Part shown: in pieces, positions 54,541 to 64,000 of the stretch
Numbering within the stretch: the stretch's first letter is position 1
Layout of the letters: each line of letters starts with the position of its first letter
Source: Malachius bipustulatus
Taxonomy: Eukaryota; Arthropoda; Insecta; Coleoptera; Melyridae
Length of the DNA: 64,000 nt
Direction: 5' to 3'
Assembly (NCBI GenBank): GCA_910589415.1
Contig: OU342630.1
Location: forward strand, 43,246,012 to 43,310,011
Notes under the pieces: model-generated
Told to the model about the DNA's origin: nothing
The model's input: the letters and a program-made list of their open reading frames with translations, nothing else
Database searches by the model: none
Translations under genes and position numbers: made by a program

Positions 54541-57339
54541 TTTCAATAATTAATTAGTTCATCGTTTACTCTCTAAATCACCCTGCTGACTAATTATAGA
54601 GACTTTAAAGCAATGTCAGAAGAGGTATTTAAATAAATCTGTAGTCTGTCCCAACTCATTCATCTTTATTTGAAATTGAGAGTTTCCTAATAAATCCTAA
54701 CATCAAGCATCAATATTTTTACACCATTTTAGGTACAAATTAAAAAAATCAAATTGAAAATTATGATAGTGATTCTTTATATTCAAAACGTAAAAAAAAA
54801 ACCCATGGTAAAAAATCTTCAATGAAATACCAGCAAATGCCTGGCCTGTTCACAGAGTGCTTGATGTGATGTGAGCAAAAGTGAGACCAGTAAACTGTCG
54901 TGCCATATCTCCGATCTATCCCGAGGATTATTCAAAGAGGATTGGCGGCTATCAGACTTTGGATGGTGATCTTTGACTGCCAATGGGAATAATGCAGATT
55001 CCAAATCGAAGTTTAACCTTTCAGCTTGCATTCGAGGGCTTCGCGTTGTTTTTGTGTGACTAACGAATTGAGTTGTTTGCTATGTTTGCCTGATGTCTCC
55101 ATTTACACTCAAATCGGATAGACTTCAAGTACTTCACTTCTGGGGTGTTAATTGATGATTAGAAACCTTTTGCATTGATTAGAATGAGAACCAAAAGATG
55201 TTACCTACTGAATTACTAGCTTTATAGTTCATTAAAAAAATGGAGCTAATTAAGATTATAGGTATCTACTATAAAAAATGTTGTAAACTGCTTCTAATTG
55301 CAAAAATTATTATTAATATCATTTTAATGTTGGTTTTGGTGCCATATTTTGTGCCGTGTTAAAGGAAATATTCTATTCAGTTTTCCTTTAAGTTATTGTC
55401 CTCATATCATTGTTTATGAAAAGATTATAAAAAGAAAGGATTGAGAATATAAATTTTGCAGATGCTATTAAATAACTTAATAAATATTTTTAGTGTAGGT
55501 AACTTTCTACATAATTTGGACAACGTGTAATCACAGATATTTTGTAGTTTCGTCCTAAACAATTTCTGTGCTTGTAATTTCATTATTAAGAATCTAATAA
55601 GAGGGATTCGTGGATTGTAGCCTTTGTTACTGTTGCCAATCATTATTTTCACCTGACCGATTAACGAAAATCAATAAAACCCGGAAAGACCTATGATGCC
55701 AGCTTGCACAAAAATTCCTCTTCTTTTGATGCCGTTATTTACGGGAGTTTTATTTTCAAGCTTCACTGATCATTTCGACACTCTGTATGATGTACTTAAG
55801 AAGTTCGCACTTATTCACTAGACACCCAGTGTAAAGATGTACGGGATTCCTTACCGAACGATTTCACCGGTCAAAAATAATATTATTTAGTTTTTCGTGA
55901 AAAATTTTTTTAGGAAAAATCCCATAGGTAACAAAATTTTCCTCAAGATTCCACTGATTAATTACTACCGTTTAATTGAAATAGGCTGAATATCTAAGAA
56001 TTTTCATTCAAGATAATACCTTGTAACTAAAAAACTTAATTAAACCCTCGTAATAGACTCTAAATGTGGTCGTAATATCCTAATTGACAATCTAAGCGAA
56101 GTCGATTCATGTGACAACGAAAGAGAGCTCTAAAATTTTACAGCTCGGTAATTTAAAAATCGAGTCCACAGTAGTACAGTTCTGGCCAGCTTGCCTCTTT
56201 TTATCGCCTCTGGGGTGAACTTGGTCCGTAGTCCGTGTTTCTCATAATTGAAAACTTGACTGGGGAATTAGCACTTAAATCTATTGCAGAATTTTAATGG
56301 ACAATATTTTAAGGGATTACTTAGTATTCATCCTGGGAGAACTCTTAATTAATTCAATAAACTCGGAATGGAATGCGTCACAAAGGACAGGCTTGAGTCA
56401 AAAGCACTTGTAACCGTTATGAAAGGTAACGAAATAATCATTTCTGATATTAATTCTCATTCGCGATGGTTATTTTATGCTTTGCTGGCTGTGGAGTGAT
56501 GAGCAACAAATTACCAAATTACTATTCATGCCTTCTTCGATGCTCCTTCCCGGCACAGGTAAATTATTCTCTTCCACGTCCTTCCCGTCGCTGTCGGCGC
56601 AAGGGAAGTTTATACAGCTGCTCCAGAGCGCTCTCCAGTTCTCTTCTGGTAAACACGCCCGAGCCCCGGATTGCCTTTTGCTAAACGCTGCTTGGAAAAT
56701 ATTATTTCCAGTCTTAATTACATTTGAGTTTTAATAAATAATTAAACGTTTAAGTGAGATTTTCACCGTTTGTATACGGCTATACGGTGTTGGTTTTTAG
56801 GAGCGGAATATCTTTGAGAGGCTAAAAGCTCCACAAGTACCAAATTTTAATTTTAACTGTTTGCCATGCTAATTCAATTTGAGATTTTTTGCTGGTCCCG
56901 GCATCTACATTCTGAAAATTACCTAATTATTATCTACTTATAACTTAATTGGCATTTTAAGGCTATTTAGGTATTACCTAACGATACCCGAAGCATTACG
57001 TTATGATAACGACTTCACAAGAAGCTTCGATGACTAAGACGGGCATGAAAATATTTTTTTGTATTTTATTTAATCATTCCTATTATGTCTATTGATAAGT
57101 TTTAGTTTGAAAATAATTAAATTATTTTTTCAATAATTAAAAAAGCAGTAAATTGGGAAGTTTTTGACAGCAGCGCGTTTAGGAAAGATTGTCCTTTCGA
57201 TAAATACCATTATCATTCTTGTAGATAAAATTTGTGAGCGACAAATTACAATTATTATGTGATTTCCCATGTTATTCCCCTAAATCACTCTTTGAAAGTT
57301 GTCACATGGTAGACATGGTAGAGATTTTTAGCTGTTTTG
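54541..57339. other. Unassigned DNA
   Basis: No gene recognised. A somewhat GC-richer patch at 56466-56700 has two overlapping frames in different phases and no domain. Confidence 0.3.
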
Positions 57340-57450
57340 TTATTATAAGATTGCGGGAGAGTGTTTCAGAAGTCATTGCTGTGGATACTGGTGTACCACA
57401 GGGCGCTAGACTTGGAAAACTATTATTTACAATATACACATCATCTTCCG
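57340..57450 (+). pseudogene. Short reverse-transcriptase relic
   Basis: The frame reads VDTGVPQGARLGKLLFTIYT, which corresponds to the [20 protein letters not shown] block of jockey/CR1-type RTs. Nothing else of the protein is left except a poor upstream stretch. An ATT repeat follows at about 57497. Confidence 0.6.
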
Positions 57451-58841
57451 CAATTAATAAATATGTATGTATTTACAATAAGGAAATTAATGTTATTATT
57501 ATTATTATTAAAGAACTGTAAAAAACTTTCCTTCAAGACAGGCAGATCGGTGTCTCTCTGCGTGTATCTGTGGTGTTAATGTCCGGTCAACTTATAAAGG
57601 TTGCCGGGATAAATATACAGAAGTGTTAATTTTCATAATAATTAATAAGTGTACCAAGCAAGTATATTAGGTATACTTCGTGCCTAATCTGCAGTATTCA
57701 TCGTTCAGTTATCAAGAATTGTAAAGCAGTGTATTCTTCAGTTTAACAATTAATAATTACCAAAGAGCGAGTACTCATCAGTTAGAGGAATATTACTTTT
57801 AATAATTAAAGTAAAAGTGGCAGTCAAGAGCCCTAACCCTGGATGGTACCGTGAGTGTTTTGAGCTTTATTGATTTCATGCTAGAATTTAAGTTGTAATT
57901 TTGTTGGTGACAAATTTGTAATTGTGTTCTCTTTATGTCATAATATAATATTATAGTGAAGTATTATTAATTAACTCTTCCCTTAATTGATGCAAAGTAA
58001 TCCTCAAAAGGACCTCCCTGAGAATTAATCAATCTAGAAAAACAAATGTAGTTGTCCCCAAAAACGGGTGCTACAATACCTGTGCATGGACATCGAGTAC
58101 TGTACATTGAGCTTGACAATGGATAACATACGTTTAATTATCGTAAGCATATTGTCATATTGAAAATTTATAGCGGTGACGATATGGAAATTTAAGATTG
58201 CTTTATCTTCCTAGCTGCACATTTATTATACCTCTAGGTAGTTATTGAGAAACTCCAATGAACACAATAATGTATACTCAGCAATGACAAGGGTTGAACT
58301 TTATTAATAATTCCTGAAGTATTTTTACAGGAACAGGAAATGGGGTTGATAGAAGTTCTTCATACCTTAAAAGTTAGCAACAGAATGGCGACCACCGCTG
58401 TGCGGAATCGGAATTTTTAAGGTAGTTATATTTAATATTAATTCTAGAGAGTTCAAAGTCAATATTGATATGACTGGAAGTCGAAGGAAATTTAATTATG
58501 TATAGACGGTTACAAGATTTAATTACACTCCGGAAAATTATAAAAGCTTTCTTTAATAGAGAGCAAGCAACTGGAGGGTTGAAGACAGTCTGATTAGGGT
58601 CTCTTACAGTGGTTGTTCGTGAAAAATTTGCAATCGAAGATAAATTATTCAATAATAGTGAATTTATTAGAATTATTATGTTAGTGTTCTATTATTAATT
58701 GGGATATTTTAGAGAAGAGTTTCCTTTAATTAAATTTTTAATTATTTTATTCTTAAAAATATTCAATTAGGTACTTATCTTTTAATTTTTCTTTTCTTCA
58801 ATTTAATCTACATGTAAATAATATATATATATATATATATA
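57451..58841. other. Unassigned AT-rich DNA
   Basis: Nothing recognised beyond a TA microsatellite at about 58822-58841. Confidence 0.3.
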
Positions 58842-59705
58842 CCGGGTGTCCCAGACTTAATTGACCAGGCCATATCTCATATACAGGTTGAGATAATCGA
58901 GCCGAATAAAAGGCATATTATTATAATTTTTCAAGCTGTATAACATGACAGCATGAAAACAACCCTCACTTCAACATCCCCTAAGTTACAGCCCCCACCC
59001 TTAAAAAAATGAATAGCACCCTGTGTATATTTTTGTATATTCAAAACCAGTATTCGATTGTCTATTCAGATGATTTTTCAGATTCAAAATTGGTTGAGAA
59101 ATAACCAAGAAAAAGTTCATCAAGGTGGTCATGACTTTTTATCTTAACTTTCTATGGATGACTTTTGCTGTCAAAATTTATCAATATTTAGTCATAGTTT
59201 TTAACAGGCAGGTGATAGTTATTATTATAATGAAAGTCCAAACAATTTATTTATAAGTCTGATTTATTGGGAAATTTAAAAAAATAAAACAACAGACAAA
59301 GCACTTTATCATGAACCTTAATGATGACTGTAACCTGCTTATTAAAAACTATGACCAAAATATTGATAAATTTTGACAGCAAGAGTCATCCAGAGAAAGT
59401 TAAGATAAAAAGTCATGACCACCTTGATGAACTTTTTCTTGGTTATTTCTCAACCAATTTTGAATCTGAAAAATCATCTGAATAGAGAATCGAATAATGG
59501 TTTTGAATATACAAAAATATACACAGGGTGCTATTAATTTTTTTAAGGGTGGGGGCTGTAACTTAGGGGATGTTGAAGTGGGGGTTGTTTTCATGCTGTC
59601 ATGTTATACAGCATGAAAAATTATAATAATATGCCTTTTATTCGGCTCGATTATCTCAACCTGTATATGAGATATGGCCTGGTCAATTAAGTCTGGGACA
59701 CCCGG
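58842..59705. mobile_element. Foldback DNA element in a TA microsatellite, 864 bp
   Basis: Arms of about 374 bp (58842-59215 and 59332-59705) are closely matching inverted copies. The ends are CCGGGTGTCCCAGACTTAAT and its complement, lying inside a TA repeat. The TA duplication is therefore expected but not demonstrable. No coding. Confidence 0.85.
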
Positions 59706-60565
59706 TATATATATATATCTATACGTACTGATATTATGTCAGGGTTATTAAGGAACATGCTTTATGTTTCTAAAATAATTGCCTATTCTCTTAAAATTTA
59801 GTTCGTAAATTTTTTCAAGTTGTTAATTCCTGTAATTTTGGTATAATTACTGTAATTACTAATAATTAACTTAATTATTATTTTTGAAATTATAATTATT
59901 ATAATAAATATATTTTCTGGTATTCTCAAAGCTTTACGTTCAGGTAATAGATCGAAAATAATTAAGATAATGGGATAGAGATATAACAAAATTTAAATTC
60001 ATTAGAATGAGATGGATACATTTGATCTGATATATTTGACACAGCAATTTATATAATTTAACAGCTAGCAGTGTTGTCAGTTTTATTGTGTGATACTACA
60101 TTTCAATACTATACAAAATATAGTGCTTGAATTTTTTTTACATTTTTGTCATGATTATCAGGTGTCCCGTAATAGTTTAGGTATATACCATAAATAAAAC
60201 ATCATTTTTCGTCACCTATTACTTATACATATGTATACAAGGAGCTTCACAGCTTGCGATTTTCTTTTTAAGGGGTTATGGGGCCCCCAGAAATGGACTT
60301 GATGTACCTAAAAGTAATTTAACATGTTACGATAAAAAAATGATAATTTGTCGAACATATTCGAAGTGCTGGCTTTAATTTTTCTATATTATTATGTTGA
60401 TGAAACATAGAACTTAACAAATGCTATCAATAAGTTTGAGCCAAACAACAATAACAGTCAACAAAATGTTGTTCTTGGTAGTAATACGTTGTCGATTATT
60501 TGTCCTCTTAACTAACAATAATTACCCAATATTATGTTTCCATTGTATACCAAATCAAAGTTATT
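59706..60565. other. Unassigned AT-rich DNA
   Basis: Nothing recognised. A GGTGTCCCGTAATAG stretch at about 60162 resembles a transposon end without a partner. Confidence 0.3.
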
Positions 60566-60569
60566 CACA

Positions 60570-61100
60570 TGAGGCGATGCATTACTAATAAGATGTATAA
60601 CACTACTACGAGTTATAATATTTTGAAAAAATCCAATATGATGACCGTAAGAAAACGAGATAACTATCGATTTTTCGACATCTTAAAGTGCTATAGAAAC
60701 TTGAAAATCGTTTTTTGATTTTTTGTTGACAGGGGCCCTAATAATTAAGATGGCGGAAAATCGATAGTTATCTTTTCTTCTTATGAAGGTCATATTGAAT
60801 TTTTTTCCAAATATTATAACTCTTATGTCAGTATTCATCAAACTAACTTTAGGGTTATATTTTGGATTTTCTGACAGCTGATTGGTCTAATGCCCGTATT
60901 CATCAATAAATATAACCCCTGGGGTTATATTTTGGAACATGTCATTGGTTCAAAATTCGTAGCGTTCGTAGGGTTTGACCATTAGACCAATCATCTGTCA
61001 GAAAATTTAAAATATAACCACAGAGTTATATGTATTTTGAAGTTTGATGAATACCGACATTAGTGTTATACATCTTAGTAATCAGAAAAATAAATTGCGC
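60570..61100. mobile_element. Foldback element interrupted by MITE-B
   Basis: The left arm (about 60570-60690) pairs with a right arm in two parts, about 60750-60832 and 61063-61100. ACTAATAAGATGTATAACAC pairs with GTGTTATACATCTTAGTAAT. The gap in the right arm is filled by MITE-B sequence flanked by TTA. Without the insert the element would be about 300 bp. Confidence 0.75.
60836..61059. mobile_element. MITE-B, nested or recombined pair, inside the foldback arm
   Basis: TTA lies at both ends (60833-60835 and 61060-61062). The first 55 bases match the left third of a plus-orientation MITE-B. From 60893 to 61059 there is a complete copy in the opposite orientation. Either one copy inserted into another with loss of the rest, or recombination between inverted copies made the hybrid. 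Confidence 0.75.
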
Positions 61101-61189
61101 TCAAAAAGGGACCAATCCAACATGGCGGTCATAAGAAAAACGAAAGTTGAGGTGGGTTGCGAAATAAGAAAAGACGATTGAGGTCTTCA

Positions 61190-61461
61190 TACACGCTATC
61201 TTATTCGTCTTCAAAAAGTATCCGAATCATGTTACATTAGGCAAATTAATCTATTCGGATGATTTACTTGCGAAAAATGAAATCCACCATTTTCGGTTCT
61301 TGGCCCATATTTCCAAAACCAATTGACCGATCGTAAATCTGGAACCGGTTATCGAATGCACTAAGTTTCCCTTAAAACTTTCCCCATTTAACCTTTGCTG
61401 TAGGTGTAATCGGAAGGGAGATTCCTGTATAGAGAAGAGAATATGGGACACACTGTATTCC
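61190..61461. other. Unassigned DNA with a transposon right end
   Basis: It ends GGGACACACTGTA, like the right end of a TA-type element, directly before the next element, but the left end is not identifiable. Confidence 0.35.
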
Positions 61462-62467
61462 GGGTGATTCTTATAACTCGAAATATTCAGATATCTCGAA
61501 AAATATACACTCTATGGAAAAATATTTTCTACAAAAGTGGTTATCTTCGATGAAGGACATTGTTTGAATACAAAAACCGCCCTGCACATCTCACATCCCT
61601 TGCAAGGGACTGTGGGTAACTTTGAAATTTAAAATAGAATCCCTAATCTTTTATCACAAATTCGTATTCAACGTCAAAAAATGCGTAAGATTTATCTGAA
61701 ACAATTTTTCAATTAATCATAGATGGCGCTATAATCGAGGAAATTATATTTTGTTCATTTCTCTCAATGTCTCGGAAAGTAGGTATACCTAAGCAGTCTG
61801 CAGCAAAATGTTTTTTACAAAAGTGGTTTTATTCAATAGCGGACATCGTTTAAATACAATAACCACACTACACCTCACATCCCTTACGAGAGAGGATTTT
61901 TTTTAACTGTGTCATTTTAAATAAAAACTCCTTTGTTATATTGCGAATTCGTTTTCCGTGACAAAAAAATGCATAAGACTCACCTGAAGCATTTTTTTCT
62001 AATGGTTTCTCACTGAATACGAATCTGCAATAGAAAATAGGGGTTGTGCGATTTAAAATTTCAAAGCTATACTCTCACTCCTACGCAAGGGATGGGGGAT
62101 GTAAGGCGGGTTTTTGTGTTTAAACGATGTCCCCGAACAAAACCACTTTTGCAGATAGCTTTTTCCCCAGAGTGCTTACTTTTTGAGATACTAATAAGAG
62201 AAATTAAAAAAATCAAATTTACTTGATTACAGCCTACAGCGCCACGTATTCCCAAAAAATGTTTCAATATAATCTTACGCCTTTTTTGTCGCTAAATACG
62301 AATTCGTAATAAAAATTATAGGTTGCTGTTTAAAATTTCAAAGTTTTTTTTTGCGTTCAAACGATGGCCCTCATTGAACAAAACCACTTTTGTGGAAAAC
62401 ATTTTTCATCACATTGCTCACTTTCACGATATTTGGATATTTTTGATTATAAGAATCATCTTCAAGA
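61462..62467. mobile_element. Foldback element whose arms are tandem dimers, about 1.0 kb
   Basis: A unit of about 200-290 bp with the order ACAAAAGTGGTT, then a GGACATCGTTT-like block, CTCACATCCCTT, TTTGAAATTT, AATTCGTATT and GCGTAAGA occurs four times. Two copies are on the plus strand (about 61465-61750 and 61755-62035). Two are on the minus strand (about 62035-62250 and 62250-62467). The outer ends pair as GATTCTTATAA / TTATAAGAATC. No coding. Confidence 0.75.
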
Positions 62468-63285
62468 ATGCATATTCAAAATTTTTATTTATGATTTCAG
62501 GATTTTATTTTTCATTCTTAACCCTTAAAGTGACAAGATGTTGCTCATTACTGTAAATCAGTCCGACAAATTATCTTATTCGTTTGCAACCTCGAACCTA
62601 GCTGTAAAAACTCAAACGTTACCCCTGTTTGTTACTTGCCTGTATAATAATATCAGCGTTATATTTCTCATTTATACGACCCGCCCTTGGCTTTGCTTCA
62701 GTCAATTTTCACGCCAATCGATATCAAATTATCAAGGCGCATAATTAATCTAATGATTTAACATGCGGGTTCACAACAGTGTTGACTACATTCAACGTAT
62801 CTTGTATTATACGGCTCGTTTATTATTATTACATTCGACAGTATGACGGGTTTCACACGGTAGGCGATCCCAGATCTTTTGATCAATTTCGGCAACAATT
62901 AGATTGAATGTCAGGTCAGTCGATTAATAGGCAGCATGGATAGTCATAATAAGCGTGGAAAATTAAAGTGATTATTTCAAACATGGGTTGATCCACCAAT
63001 CAGAATTCATCATTTGAGAAGCTTCTGAAGGCATATTATTCAACATCACAACAACAACCATTTTCTGATCACATTTTTAGTAATCCGACAGTTGAATACA
63101 CAGAAGCCTATAGCAACGGTTAAATTAATGTCGCCGGTTGAAAAATGTGACTTATTGTTGTAGTATCGTAGTAATCAATACCATTCAGAAATTAATATTT
63201 TTCAGAAATATTCTCTTTGAATCTGAACAATTAAAACATTGATCTGAAAATTATTTCAGCAAGTTCCATGCGTTATTAGTATTTT
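62468..63285. other. Unassigned AT-rich DNA
   Basis: Nothing recognised. Confidence 0.3.
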
Positions 63286-63289
63286 CAGT

Positions 63290-63400
63290 TCCTTTCAAAG
63301 CCTACTAGATCTCAAGGTTTCATAGTCAGCTTTTGTTTTTCTCATGACCACCAAATTGTTTTTTTCATGGTCTTCGATTAAAAAAAAAAACGAAAACTAT
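63290..63400 (+). mobile_element. Fragment of the 4351-5339 foldback family
   Basis: It aligns with 4628-4715: TTTCAAAGCCTACTAGATCT, a TCATAGTCARCTTT block, TTTTTCTYAT, and TTTTTTTCATGGTCTTCGAT. Only one arm segment is present. Confidence 0.65.
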
Positions 63401-63449
63401 TAAATAAAACAAAGGGTCGCTTCAAAGTATAGAAATTTTTTAACTCGCT

Positions 63450-63600
63450 AACGACTACTTTCTAGCCCTATAGTGCCGACAAAGTTTCACGGTAGTATAC
63501 TGGTATTAGCTGCTGCTAACGGCAAGTGAGAATCGAACCATGATACATTCATGTTTCAAGCAAGTCGAAGCGCGCTAAAACAATAAAAAATATATCGATT
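63450..63600 (-). mobile_element. Possible tRNA-derived SINE fragment
   Basis: On the minus strand TAGCGCGCTTCG (63565-63576) resembles a tRNA A box, and TGGTTCGATTCTC (63528-63540) is a good B box. Spacing suits a tRNA head. The cloverleaf is imperfect, so it is unlikely to be a functional tRNA gene. No target duplication found. Confidence 0.45.
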
Positions 63601-64000
63601 TAATCTGTTGATTTTATTAGTCTTAATAGGTGCCTAACCTAAATACGTACATTTAATTTTCAGTGTTAAAATGTTAGCGATCGCGCTAAAAAGTACTGTA
63701 TATATCTTAATGTATGACGTCCTCACTCAAGGCTTGGGCCCATATACATTATTCTCGCTGAAATGCGCTTCGTTCCGCCCTGGATATATCGTGTAATCCA
63801 CAAAATTTTTCATCAATAAATTATTTCCTTGAATATAGTGAAGGATGTCTGCCAGATAAAATAAGAACCAATAATTGGAAGGTGTGTAATGTAACTACTC
63901 CAATTCGTAATCAACACATACCTAGTAGAGCCATAAATAAAAACATGACTTAAGCAGCATATAATGAATTTATTGAAAATTACATCCATCATTGGCCATT
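63601..64000. other. Unassigned AT-rich DNA
   Basis: Nothing recognised up to the window end. Confidence 0.3.

Noticed and set aside
56466..56734. Two overlapping plus-strand frames in a GC-richer patch
   Set aside because: No recognisable domain and no splice context; two phases open at once suggests composition only.
63528..63576. Functional tRNA gene
   Set aside because: A and B boxes are present, but the acceptor and anticodon stems do not fold properly.
1..64000. CRISPR array, bacterial operons or phage genes
   Set aside because: No regularly spaced identical repeats and no prokaryotic gene layout. The coding relics are eukaryotic transposable elements.

Overview
The window looks like nuclear DNA of an insect, or at least an arthropod. 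It is strongly AT-rich and dense in transposable elements. I found no complete host gene. The only long intact reading frames belong to one non-LTR retrotransposon (43138-48446). All family names come from reading motifs by eye, with no database search. The repeats fit a beetle or hemipteran genome, but the species cannot be fixed from this window.

Layout. 1-5340: a tRNA-derived SINE with a perfect 15-bp target duplication, a 5S-rRNA-like SINE, a TIR element, a decayed R1-like retrotransposon split by a MITE, and a 1-kb foldback element. 5340-18300: mostly unrecognised AT-rich DNA with a cluster of CCTAGG palindromes, a hammerhead-ribozyme-like core (9893-9917), a probable solo LTR (about 12058-12930), two small exon candidates and a possible second tRNA-type SINE. 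18300-29100: several MITEs, a composite foldback element, two decayed mariner-type transposases, a THAP-domain exon candidate, and two inverted-repeat elements with hammerhead-like motifs. 29300-34440: two R2-like 3' fragments, one interrupted by a MITE, beside a 2.96-kb DNA transposon. That transposon encodes a broken DDE transposase with an unusually wide D-to-E spacing, and a CR1-like fragment has inserted into it. 34440-43020: unrecognised DNA, a 1.7-kb near-perfect foldback, a CR1/jockey-like 3' fragment and a smaller foldback. 43045-48530: a CR1-like tail split by a full-length LOA/R1-group element. 48530-64000: TIR and foldback elements, an RTE-like tail, a short RT relic, nested MITEs, a foldback whose arms are each tandem dimers, and a further tRNA-type SINE.

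How the parts relate. Several insertions can be dated relative to one another: LOA is younger than the CR1-like tail, MITE-A is younger than the R1-like and R2-like copies, the CR1-like copy is younger than the DDE transposon, and MITE-B is younger than the foldback at 60570. Many elements begin CAGGG, end CCCTG and sit between TA dinucleotides, as expected for Tc1/mariner-mobilised elements. Two other MITE families share CCGTATTCA ends and TTA target duplications, so one transposase may have moved both. The most unusual signals are the hammerhead-like folds, the wide-spacing DDE transposase, the composite and tandem-arm foldbacks, and the intact LOA-type element.
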